Assembly: GCA_965220715.1 (NCBI GenBank)
Contig: OZ244843.1
Span: 2,108,001 to 2,172,000, forward strand
DNA from: Bin5 sp965220715
GTDB lineage: Bacteria; Chloroflexota; Anaerolineae; Caldilineales; Caldilineaceae
Direction: 5' to 3'
Length of the DNA stretch: 64,000 nucleotides
Shown here: in pieces, positions 18,064 to 27,248 of the stretch
How the letters are laid out: each line of letters begins with the position of its first letter
Position numbering within the stretch: position 1 is the first letter of the stretch
The notes under the pieces: model-generated
What the model was told of the DNA's origin: nothing
Seen by the model: the letters and a program-made list of their open reading frames with translations, nothing else
Databases searched by the model: none
Program-made: the position numbers and the translations under genes

Positions 18064-18121
18064 GGGCGGTCGGGCCTTCGGCCCTCCCTTGTGCGGGGGG
18101 ACTCCCCCCGCAACGCCCCCC
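18064..18121. repeat. 58-bp double-hairpin element, copy 2
   Basis: It has the palindromes GGGCC-TTC-GGCCC and GCGGGGGG-ACT-CCCCCCGC and is identical by eye to the copy at 35935-35992. It is preceded by a CT-rich stretch (ctcactcctc...) that also precedes the 35.9-kb copy. Confidence 0.9.
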
Positions 18122-18193
18122 TTCAAAACCAGTCCCGCCGCCGCCGCACGTGTCTCCGGCCCCTCTCCCCTATCCCCTCCCCCCTCTCCCCTC

Positions 18194-18403
18194 CCCCCGA
18201 CCCCCGACCCCCGACCCCCGACCCCCGACCCCCGACCCCCGACCCCCGACCCCCGACCCCCGACCCCCGACCCCCGACCCCCGACCCCCGACCCCCGACC
18301 CCCGACCCCCGACCCCCGACCCCCGACCCCCGACCCCCGACCCCCGACCCCCGACCCCCGACCCCCGACCCCCGACCCCCGACCCCCGACCCCCGACCCC
18401 CGA
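18194..18403. repeat. Perfect heptanucleotide tandem array, (CCCCCGA)30
   Basis: Thirty uninterrupted 7-bp units cover 210 bases, preceded by degenerate 7-bp-period C/T units from about 18160 and followed by CCCCTGCAGTTCC. The G-rich minus strand (TCGGGGG repeated) is a strong G-quadruplex candidate. Heptanucleotide arrays of this style are known as STRR sequences in filamentous cyanobacteria. Confidence 0.95.
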
Positions 18404-18426
18404 CCCCTGCAGTTCCAACGCTCCAC

Positions 18427-18582
18427 CGGTCGCCAACAATCCTGAAAATCCCCAAATCCCGCAAATCCTGATTCAGACAACATGCAACGCAATTCACTCC
18501 TTACGCCTCCTCGCCCTTCCTCAATCCCAAAACCATGTGCGAATGGGGTTACTAAAAACGAATAACCGAAAACTAGAAACTG
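18427..18582. repeat. Composite interspersed repeat, copy A
   Basis: In order it contains GGTCGCCAACAATCCTGAAAATCC, a TGATTCAGACAAC module, ATTCACTCC, and GGGGTTACTAAAAACG...GAAACTG. The same modules in the same order occur at 57783-57937. The last module alone recurs at 36158-36201. Confidence 0.75.
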
Positions 18583-18607
18583 TAACAGACCCCGTCAATC
18601 CATTGAG

Positions 18608-18636
18608 TTGACAACAAATGCGTTTGCTATTAGCCT
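18608..18636 (+). promoter_or_regulatory. Putative promoter of the exporter operon
   Basis: TTGACA (18608-18613), a 17-base spacer and TAGCCT (18631-18636). The -35 is perfect and the -10 matches at the key T, A and last T only. It lies about 125 bases upstream of the adaptor gene. Confidence 0.4.
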
Positions 18637-18761
18637 AGTCGCATGGGCCGCAAAAGGAGCGCGCTGCGTAGCAAGCCTTTCGTTGACCGCGGACGCTCGT
18701 TTGCGCCCGCCCGACATGCACCACCATCCACTCGTCACGCACCACTATCCACTTTTTAGAA

Positions 18762-19976
18762 ATGACCGCCTCACCGTCACAGAGTCCCAATGTCCGCTCC
18801 CGCTGGTTGCACAGCATTCTGCTGCTGCTACCCTTGCTCGCGTCTGTGATCGCCGGCTGCCTCGCGCCGGTACGCGCTGTGCCGACGCCGACACCCTGGC
18901 CAACACCAGTCCTTTCGGAACAAAAGAGGTATACGGTAACCCGCGGCACTGTCGAAGATCGCTTCCAACTCGTCGCCGAGGTCGCGCCTTTGCGTTGGGA
19001 GCCGCTCGCTTTTGCAGTTGATGGTAAATTGGGCGCTGTCTTGGTCAGCGAAGGGGAGGAGGCCGAAGAAGGCCAGATTCTCGCCGAGCTGATTATGCCC
19101 GACCTGCTGGAACAGTTGGAGCAGGCCCGCCTGGACCTTTCCAAGAACGAGAGTGTGCTTTGGGTCTATGAGAATGAACAGAGCTTCAATCTGGAAAGAG
19201 CGCAATTGGAAGCGCGCCGCGTTGAACTCCTGTTGGAACAGGCCCGCAACGCCGGCGACACCGACCAGATCGCCCTCCAGGAGGTTGCTCTCGAACTGGC
19301 TCAACTGAACCTGAGCGAGGTAGAGAGCCGCGTAGATCCATCCCTGGTACAGGCGGTCGCCCGCGCCCAATTGGCTGTCTCTGCCCTGGAGCGCCAAGTC
19401 GAGGAACGCCGAATCCGCGCCCCATTCTCTGGTCAGGTTGTCGCCGTGGGAATTGGCCTGAACAGTATGCGCGGCCCCCTGGAACCGCCGCAACGCCGCG
19501 CCGATGTCCCCGCCTTTTCCCCCTTTATGGTCATCGTTGAACCGCAACCCGTTGAACTGATCGTTTCCAGCCAGAGTGCTCGCGCTTCCGATCTGGTCAT
19601 CGGCAAGGAAGTGACCGCCATTCATCGCTGGGCACAGGATGAGCCGTTCCCCGTCAATGTTGTCCAGCTGCCCACCATCTCTTCCGGGGATCGTTTCACT
19701 CCCGGTTTTCCAGGCTCCATTCACCTCGCTATTGACGGCGAAACTCCTCCACTCGTCGCCGGAGAATTTATCAACATCGAAGTCGTCGCCGCCGTGCGCG
19801 ACGATACCCTCGTGCTGCCCGACGCCGCCGTGCGTCGTTTCGGTGGCCGCACCTTTGTCGTCGTCCAGGATGGTGACCGCCAGCGCCGCATCGACATCCG
19901 CACAGGTCTCGAAAGCCAGGGTATGGTCGAGGTGCTTGAGGGTCTCGCCGAAGGCGACGTCATTGTGGGACGCTAG
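18762..19976 (+). CDS. HlyD/MacA-type periplasmic adaptor lipoprotein of an ABC exporter
   Basis: 404 residues. The N-terminal signal segment (about 14-33) ends in the lipobox VIAGC, so it is probably a lipoprotein, followed by a proline/threonine linker. A split biotinyl/lipoyl-like domain (GKLGAVLVSEGEEAEEGQ and IRAPFSGQVVAVGI) brackets a coiled-coil hairpin (about 110-225). The C-terminal membrane-proximal region ends GLAEGDVIVGR. Such adaptors couple an inner-membrane ABC transporter to export. The stop codon abuts the ATG of the permease, so they are coupled. Confidence 0.85.
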   Translation: MTASPSQSPNVRSRWLHSILLLLPLLASVIAGCLAPVRAVPTPTPWPTPVLSEQKRYTVTRGTVEDRFQLVAEVAPLRWEPLAFAVDGKLGAVLVSEGEEAEEGQILAELIMPDLLEQLEQARLDLSKNESVLWVYENEQSFNLERAQLEARRVELLLEQARNAGDTDQIALQEVALELAQLNLSEVESRVDPSLVQAVARAQLAVSALERQVEERRIRAPFSGQVVAVGIGLNSMRGPLEPPQRRADVPAFSPFMVIVEPQPVELIVSSQSARASDLVIGKEVTAIHRWAQDEPFPVNVVQLPTISSGDRFTPGFPGSIHLAIDGETPPLVAGEFINIEVVAAVRDDTLVLPDAAVRRFGGRTFVVVQDGDRQRRIDIRTGLESQGMVEVLEGLAEGDVIVGR

Positions 19977-22817
19977 ATGCGTTTTCGTTTCCCCTTTTTC
20001 GGCCTTGCGCTGCGTCGACTCTTCAGTCGACCAAGCCTGACCCTGCTGTCACTGCTGAGTATCGCCCTTGCCATCGGCATGGTAGCCAGCATTCCTGTCT
20101 TTTCGCAGGGGGTCAGCTACCTGCTGCTACAGGACGAATTGGCTGCCATCGGCGCCACCTTCCATCGTCCGCCCCTGACCATGCGCTTCTACTATATTGT
20201 GCCCAAAAGCAGCGCCCTTTCGCTGGATGATGCCCTGCGCCTTGAAACCGATTTTCGCCGCATCGTCGAAAGGGAGACGGGCCTCGCCGTCGCCGATACC
20301 CTCACCTATGTCGCCAGCCCCGGAATGGTCATTCAGCCGCTGGAAAATGACCCAACCTACACCAATCTCAAAGACAATATCATCGTCGAAAATGTGCAGT
20401 TCGCCGTCGTCAACAATATCCGGGAGCGCATCGACATCATTGATGGCCTACCCTTTGGGACCGAGAGCAGCGACAGTAGCGTACACGTTTGGTTGTATGA
20501 AGAGAAGGCCACCGAAATGGGTTTCCAGGTGGGTGAAACCTACCAGATGATTGAAGGCGCCTCCGGTCGCGCAATTCCCATTACCGTTGCCGGTATCTGG
20601 AGCCCAGCCGACCCCTCAGACTTCTACTGGTCTGCCACTACCATCTCCTGGCGCAAGCTCCTCCTCGTGACCGACAACGTCTATCGCCTCTCCATCGAGC
20701 CGGAGATCAGCCGAAAAACCGGCATCGCTGTCTGGTACCTCAGCCCTGACGAAGAAACCCTGCACCTGCATCAGGCCGATTCCGTCGCCAATGGCCTGCG
20801 CTTTGTGCCCAGTCGCGCCGATCTGCGCTTCCCCGGCGCCAAAATGGATGTCTCGCCCGAACTGCCTCTGAACCGCTATCTGCAAAGAAGAGCCAGCCTG
20901 TCCGCGCTTCTGGTTGGCTTCAGCCTGCCTGCCATTGGTCTGCTGCTTTTCTTCCTGTGGATTCTTTCACATGTGACGGCTCAGTTTCAACAGGAAGAGG
21001 TCGCCATTCTCGCCTCACGTGGCGCCGGTCGGCGCTTTGTTGCTTTCCTCATCCTGCTCGAAACACTGCTCCTGCTCGCCATCGGTATTCCGCTCGGCCT
21101 GGGCGCCGGGTATGTCATGGCCCGCGCGATGGGTCTGGCTTCCGGTTTTCTCGTCTTTACGCCTCGCGCCGGCATCCCGGCCACTCTCCTGGAAGTAGAT
21201 TGGCGTCTCATCGGCCTGGCTCTGTTACTGCTTGTGCTGGCACGAGGCATACCTGCCCTGCGCGCCGCACGCGGCGGCATTGTTCAACATCTGCGCAGCC
21301 GCTCCCGTCCGCACGCAGCGATTACAACACTTCTGCTCGCCGGCGATGGCGCTCTTATCGTGCTAACCTGGTACGCCTATCGCCAACTGAGCCAGCGGGG
21401 CACACTCGGTATCATCGGCTGGGAGCCCAGCGGCGATCCATTTCGAGATCCGCTTCTGCTTCTGGCCCCCTCTCTTTTCGTCTTTACCTCAGCTCTCGTG
21501 CTGACCCATCTCTTTCCGCTGCTCATGGGGCCGGTCGATCGCCTCGGCAACCGCCTTCGCTCCTTCGTCGCCTACATGGGCCTCACCCAGCTGCACCGCC
21601 AGGGCAGGCACTACTCAGGCAGCCTCTTTCTGACAATGGTCTGTCTCAGCCTCGGCGCCTTTTATGCCTCCATGGCCCTCAGCCTCGACCAGTGGCTGGC
21701 CGACCGCATCCAATACCAGGTCGGCGCAGACTACCGCTTTCAGCAGGGCATACCTCCCCCGGAGTTGGGGGGACCAAGCGGCCCCGGAGAGGAGCCGGAT
21801 CCGGAAGTGATCAGCGCCTGGTTGCTGCCCGTCGATGACTATCTGGGAATTCCCGGCGTCGAAGACGCAACCCGCGTCGCCGTCTTTAAAACCAGGACCA
21901 GTGTTTCCCGGCAGATCGACGCCGTCTTTCTCGGTATCGACCGTTACGACTTCCCCCGCGTCGCCTTTCATCGCTCGGATTTCAATCGGGCTTCCCTGGG
22001 CGAACTGATGAATCGACTCGGTATGTATCCCAACGGAATCCTCGTCTCGCGTAACTTCCTGAAACGCAGCCGCCTCTTGGAAGGACAGACTACCAAGCTG
22101 GACATATCGATAAACTACGGCTCCTTTGAACACGAGTTCCTGATTGTTGGCGCTTACGATTACTTTCCTACTGCCTATCCCGAGGATACTGAGGTCTTCG
22201 TCGGCAATCTGGGCTACCTGTTCGAGCAGGTCGGCGATGAGAGTCTGCACCAGATCTGGATGACGACCCGCGATGACGCCGTCCCCCAGACAATTGTCGA
22301 CAGCCTCAAGGATCTCGGAATCCATCCGATCCGCGTCCGCGACGCACGCGCGCTTCTCACCCTCGACGAGGAAAGAGTTGAGCGCATCGGTCTCTACGGC
22401 ATCCTGTCGGTCGGCTTTCTGGCCTCCACCCTTCTGGCCAGCCTCGGCCTCTTGGTCTATACCTACGCCTCCCTTCAAGGCCGCTTGCAACAGATCAGCG
22501 TCATGCGCGCGGTCGGCCTCAAGACCCGACTCGTCCTCGCAATGGTGGGCGTCGAATACCTTGGCGTCATCCTCTTCGGCGTCCTCTGGGGCGTTGCGAT
22601 TGGCATCGCCACCGCCTTTCTCTTTGTGCCCTTCTTCCGCGTCAGCGGCGACCCGATCTTCGCTTTGCCGCCCTTTGTGCGTCACATAGCCTGGGGCCAG
22701 ATCGGTATCCTCGCGTTCGTTTTCGGCACCGCGTTGTTGGGTTCCCAGTCGATCATCCTCTACTGGAGCACACGGCGCGATCTCTTCCAGGTCTTGCGCA
22801 TGGGACAGAGGGAGTAA
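19977..22817 (+). CDS. FtsX/MacB-type ABC transporter permease
   Basis: 946 residues. One N-terminal membrane segment (about 15-35) is followed by a large extracytoplasmic domain. A first FtsX block with several membrane segments lies at about 305-540 and a second at about 800-940 (RLQQISVMRAVGLKTRLVLA). This is the double-FtsX architecture of lipoprotein or peptide exporters of the LolCE/MacB type, about 950 residues instead of 400 because both halves are in one chain. It sits between the adaptor and the fused ATPase, with no gap to the first and four bases to the second. Confidence 0.85.
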   Translation: MRFRFPFFGLALRRLFSRPSLTLLSLLSIALAIGMVASIPVFSQGVSYLLLQDELAAIGATFHRPPLTMRFYYIVPKSSALSLDDALRLETDFRRIVERETGLAVADTLTYVASPGMVIQPLENDPTYTNLKDNIIVENVQFAVVNNIRERIDIIDGLPFGTESSDSSVHVWLYEEKATEMGFQVGETYQMIEGASGRAIPITVAGIWSPADPSDFYWSATTISWRKLLLVTDNVYRLSIEPEISRKTGIAVWYLSPDEETLHLHQADSVANGLRFVPSRADLRFPGAKMDVSPELPLNRYLQRRASLSALLVGFSLPAIGLLLFFLWILSHVTAQFQQEEVAILASRGAGRRFVAFLILLETLLLLAIGIPLGLGAGYVMARAMGLASGFLVFTPRAGIPATLLEVDWRLIGLALLLLVLARGIPALRAARGGIVQHLRSRSRPHAAITTLLLAGDGALIVLTWYAYRQLSQRGTLGIIGWEPSGDPFRDPLLLLAPSLFVFTSALVLTHLFPLLMGPVDRLGNRLRSFVAYMGLTQLHRQGRHYSGSLFLTMVCLSLGAFYASMALSLDQWLADRIQYQVGADYRFQQGIPPPELGGPSGPGEEPDPEVISAWLLPVDDYLGIPGVEDATRVAVFKTRTSVSRQIDAVFLGIDRYDFPRVAFHRSDFNRASLGELMNRLGMYPNGILVSRNFLKRSRLLEGQTTKLDISINYGSFEHEFLIVGAYDYFPTAYPEDTEVFVGNLGYLFEQVGDESLHQIWMTTRDDAVPQTIVDSLKDLGIHPIRVRDARALLTLDEERVERIGLYGILSVGFLASTLLASLGLLVYTYASLQGRLQQISVMRAVGLKTRLVLAMVGVEYLGVILFGVLWGVAIGIATAFLFVPFFRVSGDPIFALPPFVRHIAWGQIGILAFVFGTALLGSQSIILYWSTRRDLFQVLRMGQRE

Positions 22818-22821
22818 CAGC

Positions 22822-24870
22822 ATGGTTCAAGCTGCCGGCGCCGACAACGCTCCCCTGGTTGTTTGCGACAATCTGGTCAAAATCTACCAAATCGATGAGC
22901 TCGAAGTTGTGGCCCTCCAAGGCCTGGATCTGGAGATCCGCCGCGGCGAGATGATGGCGATTATCGGCGCCAGCGGCAGCGGGAAGTCCTCTCTCCTCAA
23001 TATCATCGGCGGCCTGGACCGTCCCTCAGCCGGGCAGATTACGGTGAACGGACGCAACCTGCTCAAGGCGCCGGACAGGGAACTGGAGGACTACCGGCTG
23101 CACGACGTAGGCTTTGTCTGGCAGCAGTCCGCGCGCAACTTGATCCCCTACTTGACCGCCCAGGAAAACGTTGAACTGCCCATAATCGCAGCCCGCGCGC
23201 ACACCGCCCCGCCGGCGCAGCGCGCCCGCGAACTGCTCGACGCAGTCGGGTTACTGAGCCACAGCGACCATCGCCTGGCACAGCTTTCCGGTGGCCAGCA
23301 ACAGCGCGTCGCTATTGCCGTCGCACTGGCCAACCAGCCCCAAATCCTGCTGGCCGATGAACCGACCGGCGAGGTAGATTCGATTACAGCGAACCAGATC
23401 TGGCAGCTCTTGCGCGAGTTGAATCGACGCTTCAACCTTACCAGTATCATCGTCAGCCACGATCGCGATATCGCCCGCGTTGTTGACCGCGTTATCGGTA
23501 TCAGAGACGGCAAGATCAGTACTGAAACCGTCCGCCAGGCCCACAGCGGGATGCTGGAGGAACAACTGTCCCAGGAAGCGAAAAACGGCGAGAGCAGCGA
23601 GGCGCTCGCCTCTGACGAGCCGCTTGCCGGAGCCGATGATGTCAATCTGCAACTCGAAGAGCGCGTCGTCCTCGATTCGGTCGGCCGGCTGCAGATGCCC
23701 CACGAGTACCTGCAACAACGCAGCATCGGTCGTAGAGCGATAATTCAACTGGTAGAAGATGGCATCCTTGTGCGGCCCGCGCAAGAACAGTTCGTCTCGA
23801 CAACCGACTCTGAGGCGGACGACTTGGCCTTAACATCTGCACTGGGGGCAGGTGCAGAGGGCGACCCTTCCAGATTGGGCCAGGATCCTACGCCACACCG
23901 CAGGGCCCCTTGGTGGCGGCGGCTCTTGCGAAGCGCCCCTCGTGAATTGGAAGAACTTCCAATCTCTGAGCAGGCCGCCAATCCCTGGTCGAGTGGATTT
24001 GCGTCCCCTGCCGAAGCTGCCGAAGCTGGCGAAGACGCCAGGGGCGCCGCCGGCGGTCAGCGTGAATCTCTCCAGTGGGATCTGGGGGCCGTGTCTGCCC
24101 GTTCCAACTTGGGGACCTCTGGGCCCCCGCCGGATAGCAGTACCGCCAACTCCGGTTCGCTGGCAATATCCGAATTCTACAACGGACCCCTCGTCGAAGT
24201 CAGTGATCTACAGCGCATCTATGCCGTCGGCGATCAGTCTGTACATGCCCTGCGCGGCATCGATCTCGTCGTTCCCCGGCGCTGCTTCGCACTCTTCCGC
24301 GGCCGGTCAGGCTCCGGCAAAACGACTTTGCTCAACCTGATCGGCAGCCTGGACACGCCAACCGCAGGCCGCGTCTCTCTGTTTGGCCAGGATATCAACC
24401 TGTTGTCCGCCGATGAATGCGCCCAGATCCGGCAACTGTACATCGGCTTCGTCTTTCAGGCCTTTTCCCTCATTCCTACCCTGTCGGCTCAGGAAAATGT
24501 CGAAATGACCCTGCGTATCTTACAAGTTTCGCCTGCGGAGCGCCGACGGAGAGCCTCCTACTGTCTTTCACTGGTTGGGCTTGGCCGCTGGGCCGACCAT
24601 CGACCGTTTGAAATGTCAGGCGGCCAACAGCAGCGTCTCTCGATCGCCCGTGCCCTGGCGCACGGCCCGGCCATGCTGATCGCTGACGAACCGACCAGTG
24701 ATCTGGACAGCGAAACCGGCCGTCAAATTCTTCAACTGTTCGCACAGTTGGTGGAAGAGGAAGGTATTACCGTACTGATGGCCAGCCATGATCCGGCCAG
24801 TGATGACTTTGCCACCGAAGTATACGAGCTGCAGGATGGCAGTATAGCCAATCGCGTCAGTAACGGCTGA
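22822..24870 (+). CDS. ABC transporter ATPase with two fused nucleotide-binding domains
   Basis: 682 residues. NBD1 (about 10-230) has Walker A GASGSGKS (49-56), LSGGQQQRVA (155-164), Walker B ILLADE and H213. NBD2 (about 455-682) has GRSGSGKT, MSGGQQQRLS, MLIADEPTSDLD and a SHD histidine. Both sites look catalytically complete. A 220-residue linker contains low-complexity stretches and a short conserved-looking block (RLQMPHEYLQQRSIGRRAII). LolD/MacB ATPases are normally single domains acting as homodimers, so this fusion matches the one-chain double permease upstream. Confidence 0.88.
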   Translation: MVQAAGADNAPLVVCDNLVKIYQIDELEVVALQGLDLEIRRGEMMAIIGASGSGKSSLLNIIGGLDRPSAGQITVNGRNLLKAPDRELEDYRLHDVGFVWQQSARNLIPYLTAQENVELPIIAARAHTAPPAQRARELLDAVGLLSHSDHRLAQLSGGQQQRVAIAVALANQPQILLADEPTGEVDSITANQIWQLLRELNRRFNLTSIIVSHDRDIARVVDRVIGIRDGKISTETVRQAHSGMLEEQLSQEAKNGESSEALASDEPLAGADDVNLQLEERVVLDSVGRLQMPHEYLQQRSIGRRAIIQLVEDGILVRPAQEQFVSTTDSEADDLALTSALGAGAEGDPSRLGQDPTPHRRAPWWRRLLRSAPRELEELPISEQAANPWSSGFASPAEAAEAGEDARGAAGGQRESLQWDLGAVSARSNLGTSGPPPDSSTANSGSLAISEFYNGPLVEVSDLQRIYAVGDQSVHALRGIDLVVPRRCFALFRGRSGSGKTTLLNLIGSLDTPTAGRVSLFGQDINLLSADECAQIRQLYIGFVFQAFSLIPTLSAQENVEMTLRILQVSPAERRRRASYCLSLVGLGRWADHRPFEMSGGQQQRLSIARALAHGPAMLIADEPTSDLDSETGRQILQLFAQLVEEEGITVLMASHDPASDDFATEVYELQDGSIANRVSNG

Positions 24871-24934
24871 TCGAACTAGAGAAGAATTACAGTTCCGTAC
24901 TATCCGCGCAGCTGTCCGCAGAGGAGAACTGACC

Positions 24935-25963
24935 ATGGGCCAGACTTGCCGCGTTGCCATCGCCGGCTGCCATCGCATGCTCGACAAAAAGCCGGCCAAC
25001 CACAACTTTGCCTCGGCCTTCGATGCCGTGCCCGACACCGAGATCGTCGCCGTCTTCGACCTCGGCGCCGACACCCGCCAGGCATTTCAAGACTGCTGGG
25101 GGGACCAGGTTGCCGCCTACGATCAATTTGGCCGCATGCTGCAACAGGAACAACCCGATATTCTCTGCGTCGCCACCAGCCAAAAGATGCACGCCGATCA
25201 GATCCAGCAGGCCGTCGCGGCCGGTGTGCGGGGAATCCTGTGTGACAAACCCCTCGCTACTAGTCTGTCAGAGGCCGACAGGCTGTTGGATGCCTGCCGC
25301 ACAGCCGCCGTCCCCCTGGCACTCGGGCTGGACCGGCGCTGGCTCATCTCCTACCACCGTCTGGCCGAACTACTGCGGGATGGAATCGTCGGCCAGGTGC
25401 GGTCTCTGATCATCTACGGCATCCCCAACCTGATCAACCACGGCTGTCACTGGTATGACGCCGCTCTCCATCTGGTCGGCGATCTCGAACCCCTATGGGT
25501 AAGCGGAATTGTCGACGATCTCCCCGGCGAAGCGCCAGACTCCCGCCGCCGCCTGGATCCGCCCGGTCGCTGTATGGTGGGGCTGACCGGAGACGTCCAA
25601 CTCTATTTCACGCCCGGCGGCAGCCAGCGGCCCGCCTTCGATATTATCGGCGACCAGGGGCGTTTGACGATTGTTGACGATGGGCTTCAGGCGTGGCAAT
25701 GGCAAGACGGCGGTACCCCGCCGCAACCGCTGGATATCCCCCAACCGGTTGGCGACTTCCCCGCCGGCGCCGCCATCGTGCGCGACCTGGTCAACGCCGC
25801 TTCCAACGGCGGCACGACCGCCTGTGACGTGGAAGAGGCCAGACGCGCTACTGAAATCGGCTTCGCTATTCACCTGTCGCATGCTCGCCATGGCGCCCGC
25901 ATCGAGCTTCCCGCCGCCAATCGGGAGCTGCGCATTCCATCTTTCCCGTGGGGCAACGAATAG
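24935..25963 (+). CDS. Gfo/Idh/MocA family oxidoreductase
   Basis: 342 residues. The N-terminal region (CRVAIAGCHRMLD) keeps the Rossmann beta-alpha-beta, although the usual GxGxxG glycine pattern is weakened. The family motif appears as CDKPLAT, and HWYDAALHLVGD provides the conserved histidine region. The substrate is presumably a sugar or uronic-acid derivative. GAGGAGAACTGACC precedes the ATG. It converges on the DegT-type gene, with only 22 bases between the stops and no visible terminator. Confidence 0.85.
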   Translation: MGQTCRVAIAGCHRMLDKKPANHNFASAFDAVPDTEIVAVFDLGADTRQAFQDCWGDQVAAYDQFGRMLQQEQPDILCVATSQKMHADQIQQAVAAGVRGILCDKPLATSLSEADRLLDACRTAAVPLALGLDRRWLISYHRLAELLRDGIVGQVRSLIIYGIPNLINHGCHWYDAALHLVGDLEPLWVSGIVDDLPGEAPDSRRRLDPPGRCMVGLTGDVQLYFTPGGSQRPAFDIIGDQGRLTIVDDGLQAWQWQDGGTPPQPLDIPQPVGDFPAGAAIVRDLVNAASNGGTTACDVEEARRATEIGFAIHLSHARHGARIELPAANRELRIPSFPWGNE

Positions 25964-25985
25964 AGACGCGACGTCCTCATCCGCG

Positions 25986-27245
25986 TCAGGCCGGCGTATA
26001 GGCAGCAACAACCTTGTGAAAGATGGCGATCACGTCGTCGATCTCTCGCGTACCCCAGTTCTCGTGCAATGACATTGTGAAGTGGCTCTTCAGCATCGCC
26101 TGGGCGTTGGGGCACGGGAATCCTCGATTCGGGTCGCCTTTGTATAAGGGGCTGGCCCAGGGGTAGCCGCTGCTGCCAAATACCCGGCGTTCCGTATACC
26201 ACTCCTGTCGATGTGGCATCCCGGATCGATAGTCGTCCGTAACCGGCAGACCTTCGGCGCGCAGGCTCTCGCAGAAAGTCTCCTTGTCACTCGCGGCCCG
26301 CTCAGAGAAAAACCCTACCGGCAGAAACCAATAGCTGGACTCGAATTCCTGGCCGGTCTGCCGCAGCGCGATCATCTCCAGATCTGCCGTGCCCTCGATT
26401 AACTGGCCGACGATTGCCCGCCTACGCTCGACCATCTCCGGCAGTTTACGCAACTGCACCTGCCCCACCACCGCCGCCAGATCGGTCTGGTTGAAGTTCA
26501 GCGTCGCTTCGATGTTGGTGGCGCCTTCAGGCAAAAAATGCGGCTTGCCGCGGTCGGCCATCCGCCGAACCGATTGGTAGAGCGCTTCATCCCGCGTGAA
26601 AACCATTCCGCCCTGCCCGCCCGAGCTATGGTGTTTCCCCGACATCGTGGAAAAGGCTGAAATGTCACCGAAGCTCCCAACCAACTGACCCTTGAACCGG
26701 GTACCGTGCGCCTGCGCGCAATCTTCGATCACCGGAATGCCGTGCCGCCGTGCCACCTCCATAATGCCGCCCATGTCGGCCGGCTCCCCGGCAATATGAG
26801 GTACGATAACCGCGCTTGTGCGGTCTGATATCAACTCCTCGATCTGCTCCGGCCCGGTGTTGTAGCTGCCCGGCGCCGAGTCGGCGATCATCGGGACCAT
26901 GTTCTGCAGAGGGATCGGCATCATGCCGCCCGGGTCGGTGAAGGGGCCGATGATGACTTCGCTGAACGCCTCCAACTGCAAGGCCTTCAACGCCACGTAG
27001 ATGGCCGTCGAGCCAGAACTGACCGCGTCCGCGTACCCTCCCCCCAGGTACTCAGCAAACTGGGCGCAATAGGCCTCCTCCTCTTCGCCCTGGTAGGCGC
27101 CTAGCGTCCCCGATGCTATTACCCGGTCCAAATAGGCGATAACCGCGTCCTTCTCCTCAGTTTCGATATGCCCGCGCGGTGGCAAAGGCGTCTCCCGGAC
27201 CGGCACACCCCCATCGAGGGCCAATTTTTCTAACTTGTCTCCCAT
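25986..27245 (-). CDS. DegT/DnrJ/EryC1/StrS family PLP-dependent protein
   Basis: 419 residues. The PLP lysine is likely K204 in STMSGKHHSSGGQGG, with EDCAQAHG at 174-181 providing the pyridine-nitrogen aspartate. These enzymes transaminate keto-sugars to amino-sugars or, in some branches, dehydrate them. The gene starts at an ATG three bases after the heparinase-like gene stop, so the two are an operon. A second member of the family lies at 45691-46959. Together with a heparinase-like neighbour, a role in handling amino-sugar polymers is plausible but unproven. Confidence 0.88.
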   Translation of the reverse strand: MGDKLEKLALDGGVPVRETPLPPRGHIETEEKDAVIAYLDRVIASGTLGAYQGEEEEAYCAQFAEYLGGGYADAVSSGSTAIYVALKALQLEAFSEVIIGPFTDPGGMMPIPLQNMVPMIADSAPGSYNTGPEQIEELISDRTSAVIVPHIAGEPADMGGIMEVARRHGIPVIEDCAQAHGTRFKGQLVGSFGDISAFSTMSGKHHSSGGQGGMVFTRDEALYQSVRRMADRGKPHFLPEGATNIEATLNFNQTDLAAVVGQVQLRKLPEMVERRRAIVGQLIEGTADLEMIALRQTGQEFESSYWFLPVGFFSERAASDKETFCESLRAEGLPVTDDYRSGMPHRQEWYTERRVFGSSGYPWASPLYKGDPNRGFPCPNAQAMLKSHFTMSLHENWGTREIDDVIAIFHKVVAAYTPA

Positions 27246-27248
27246 TGT

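Larger units (their letters stand above)
17641..18761. other. Large repeat-filled divergent region
   Basis: No gene is supported in about 1.1 kb. It contains a 58-bp double-hairpin element (18064-18121), a perfect 30-unit heptanucleotide array (18194-18403), one copy of a roughly 155-bp composite repeat (18427-18582) and a putative promoter for the plus-strand exporter (18608-18636). Long open frames over the array arise because the repeat contains no stop in any frame. Confidence 0.75.

Noticed and set aside
17917..18611. Several long overlapping frames on both strands coding PDPRPPT or GVGGRGS repeats
   Set aside because: They are the translation of the stop-free (CCCCCGA)n array in every frame. 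They have no ribosome binding site and no non-repetitive domain.
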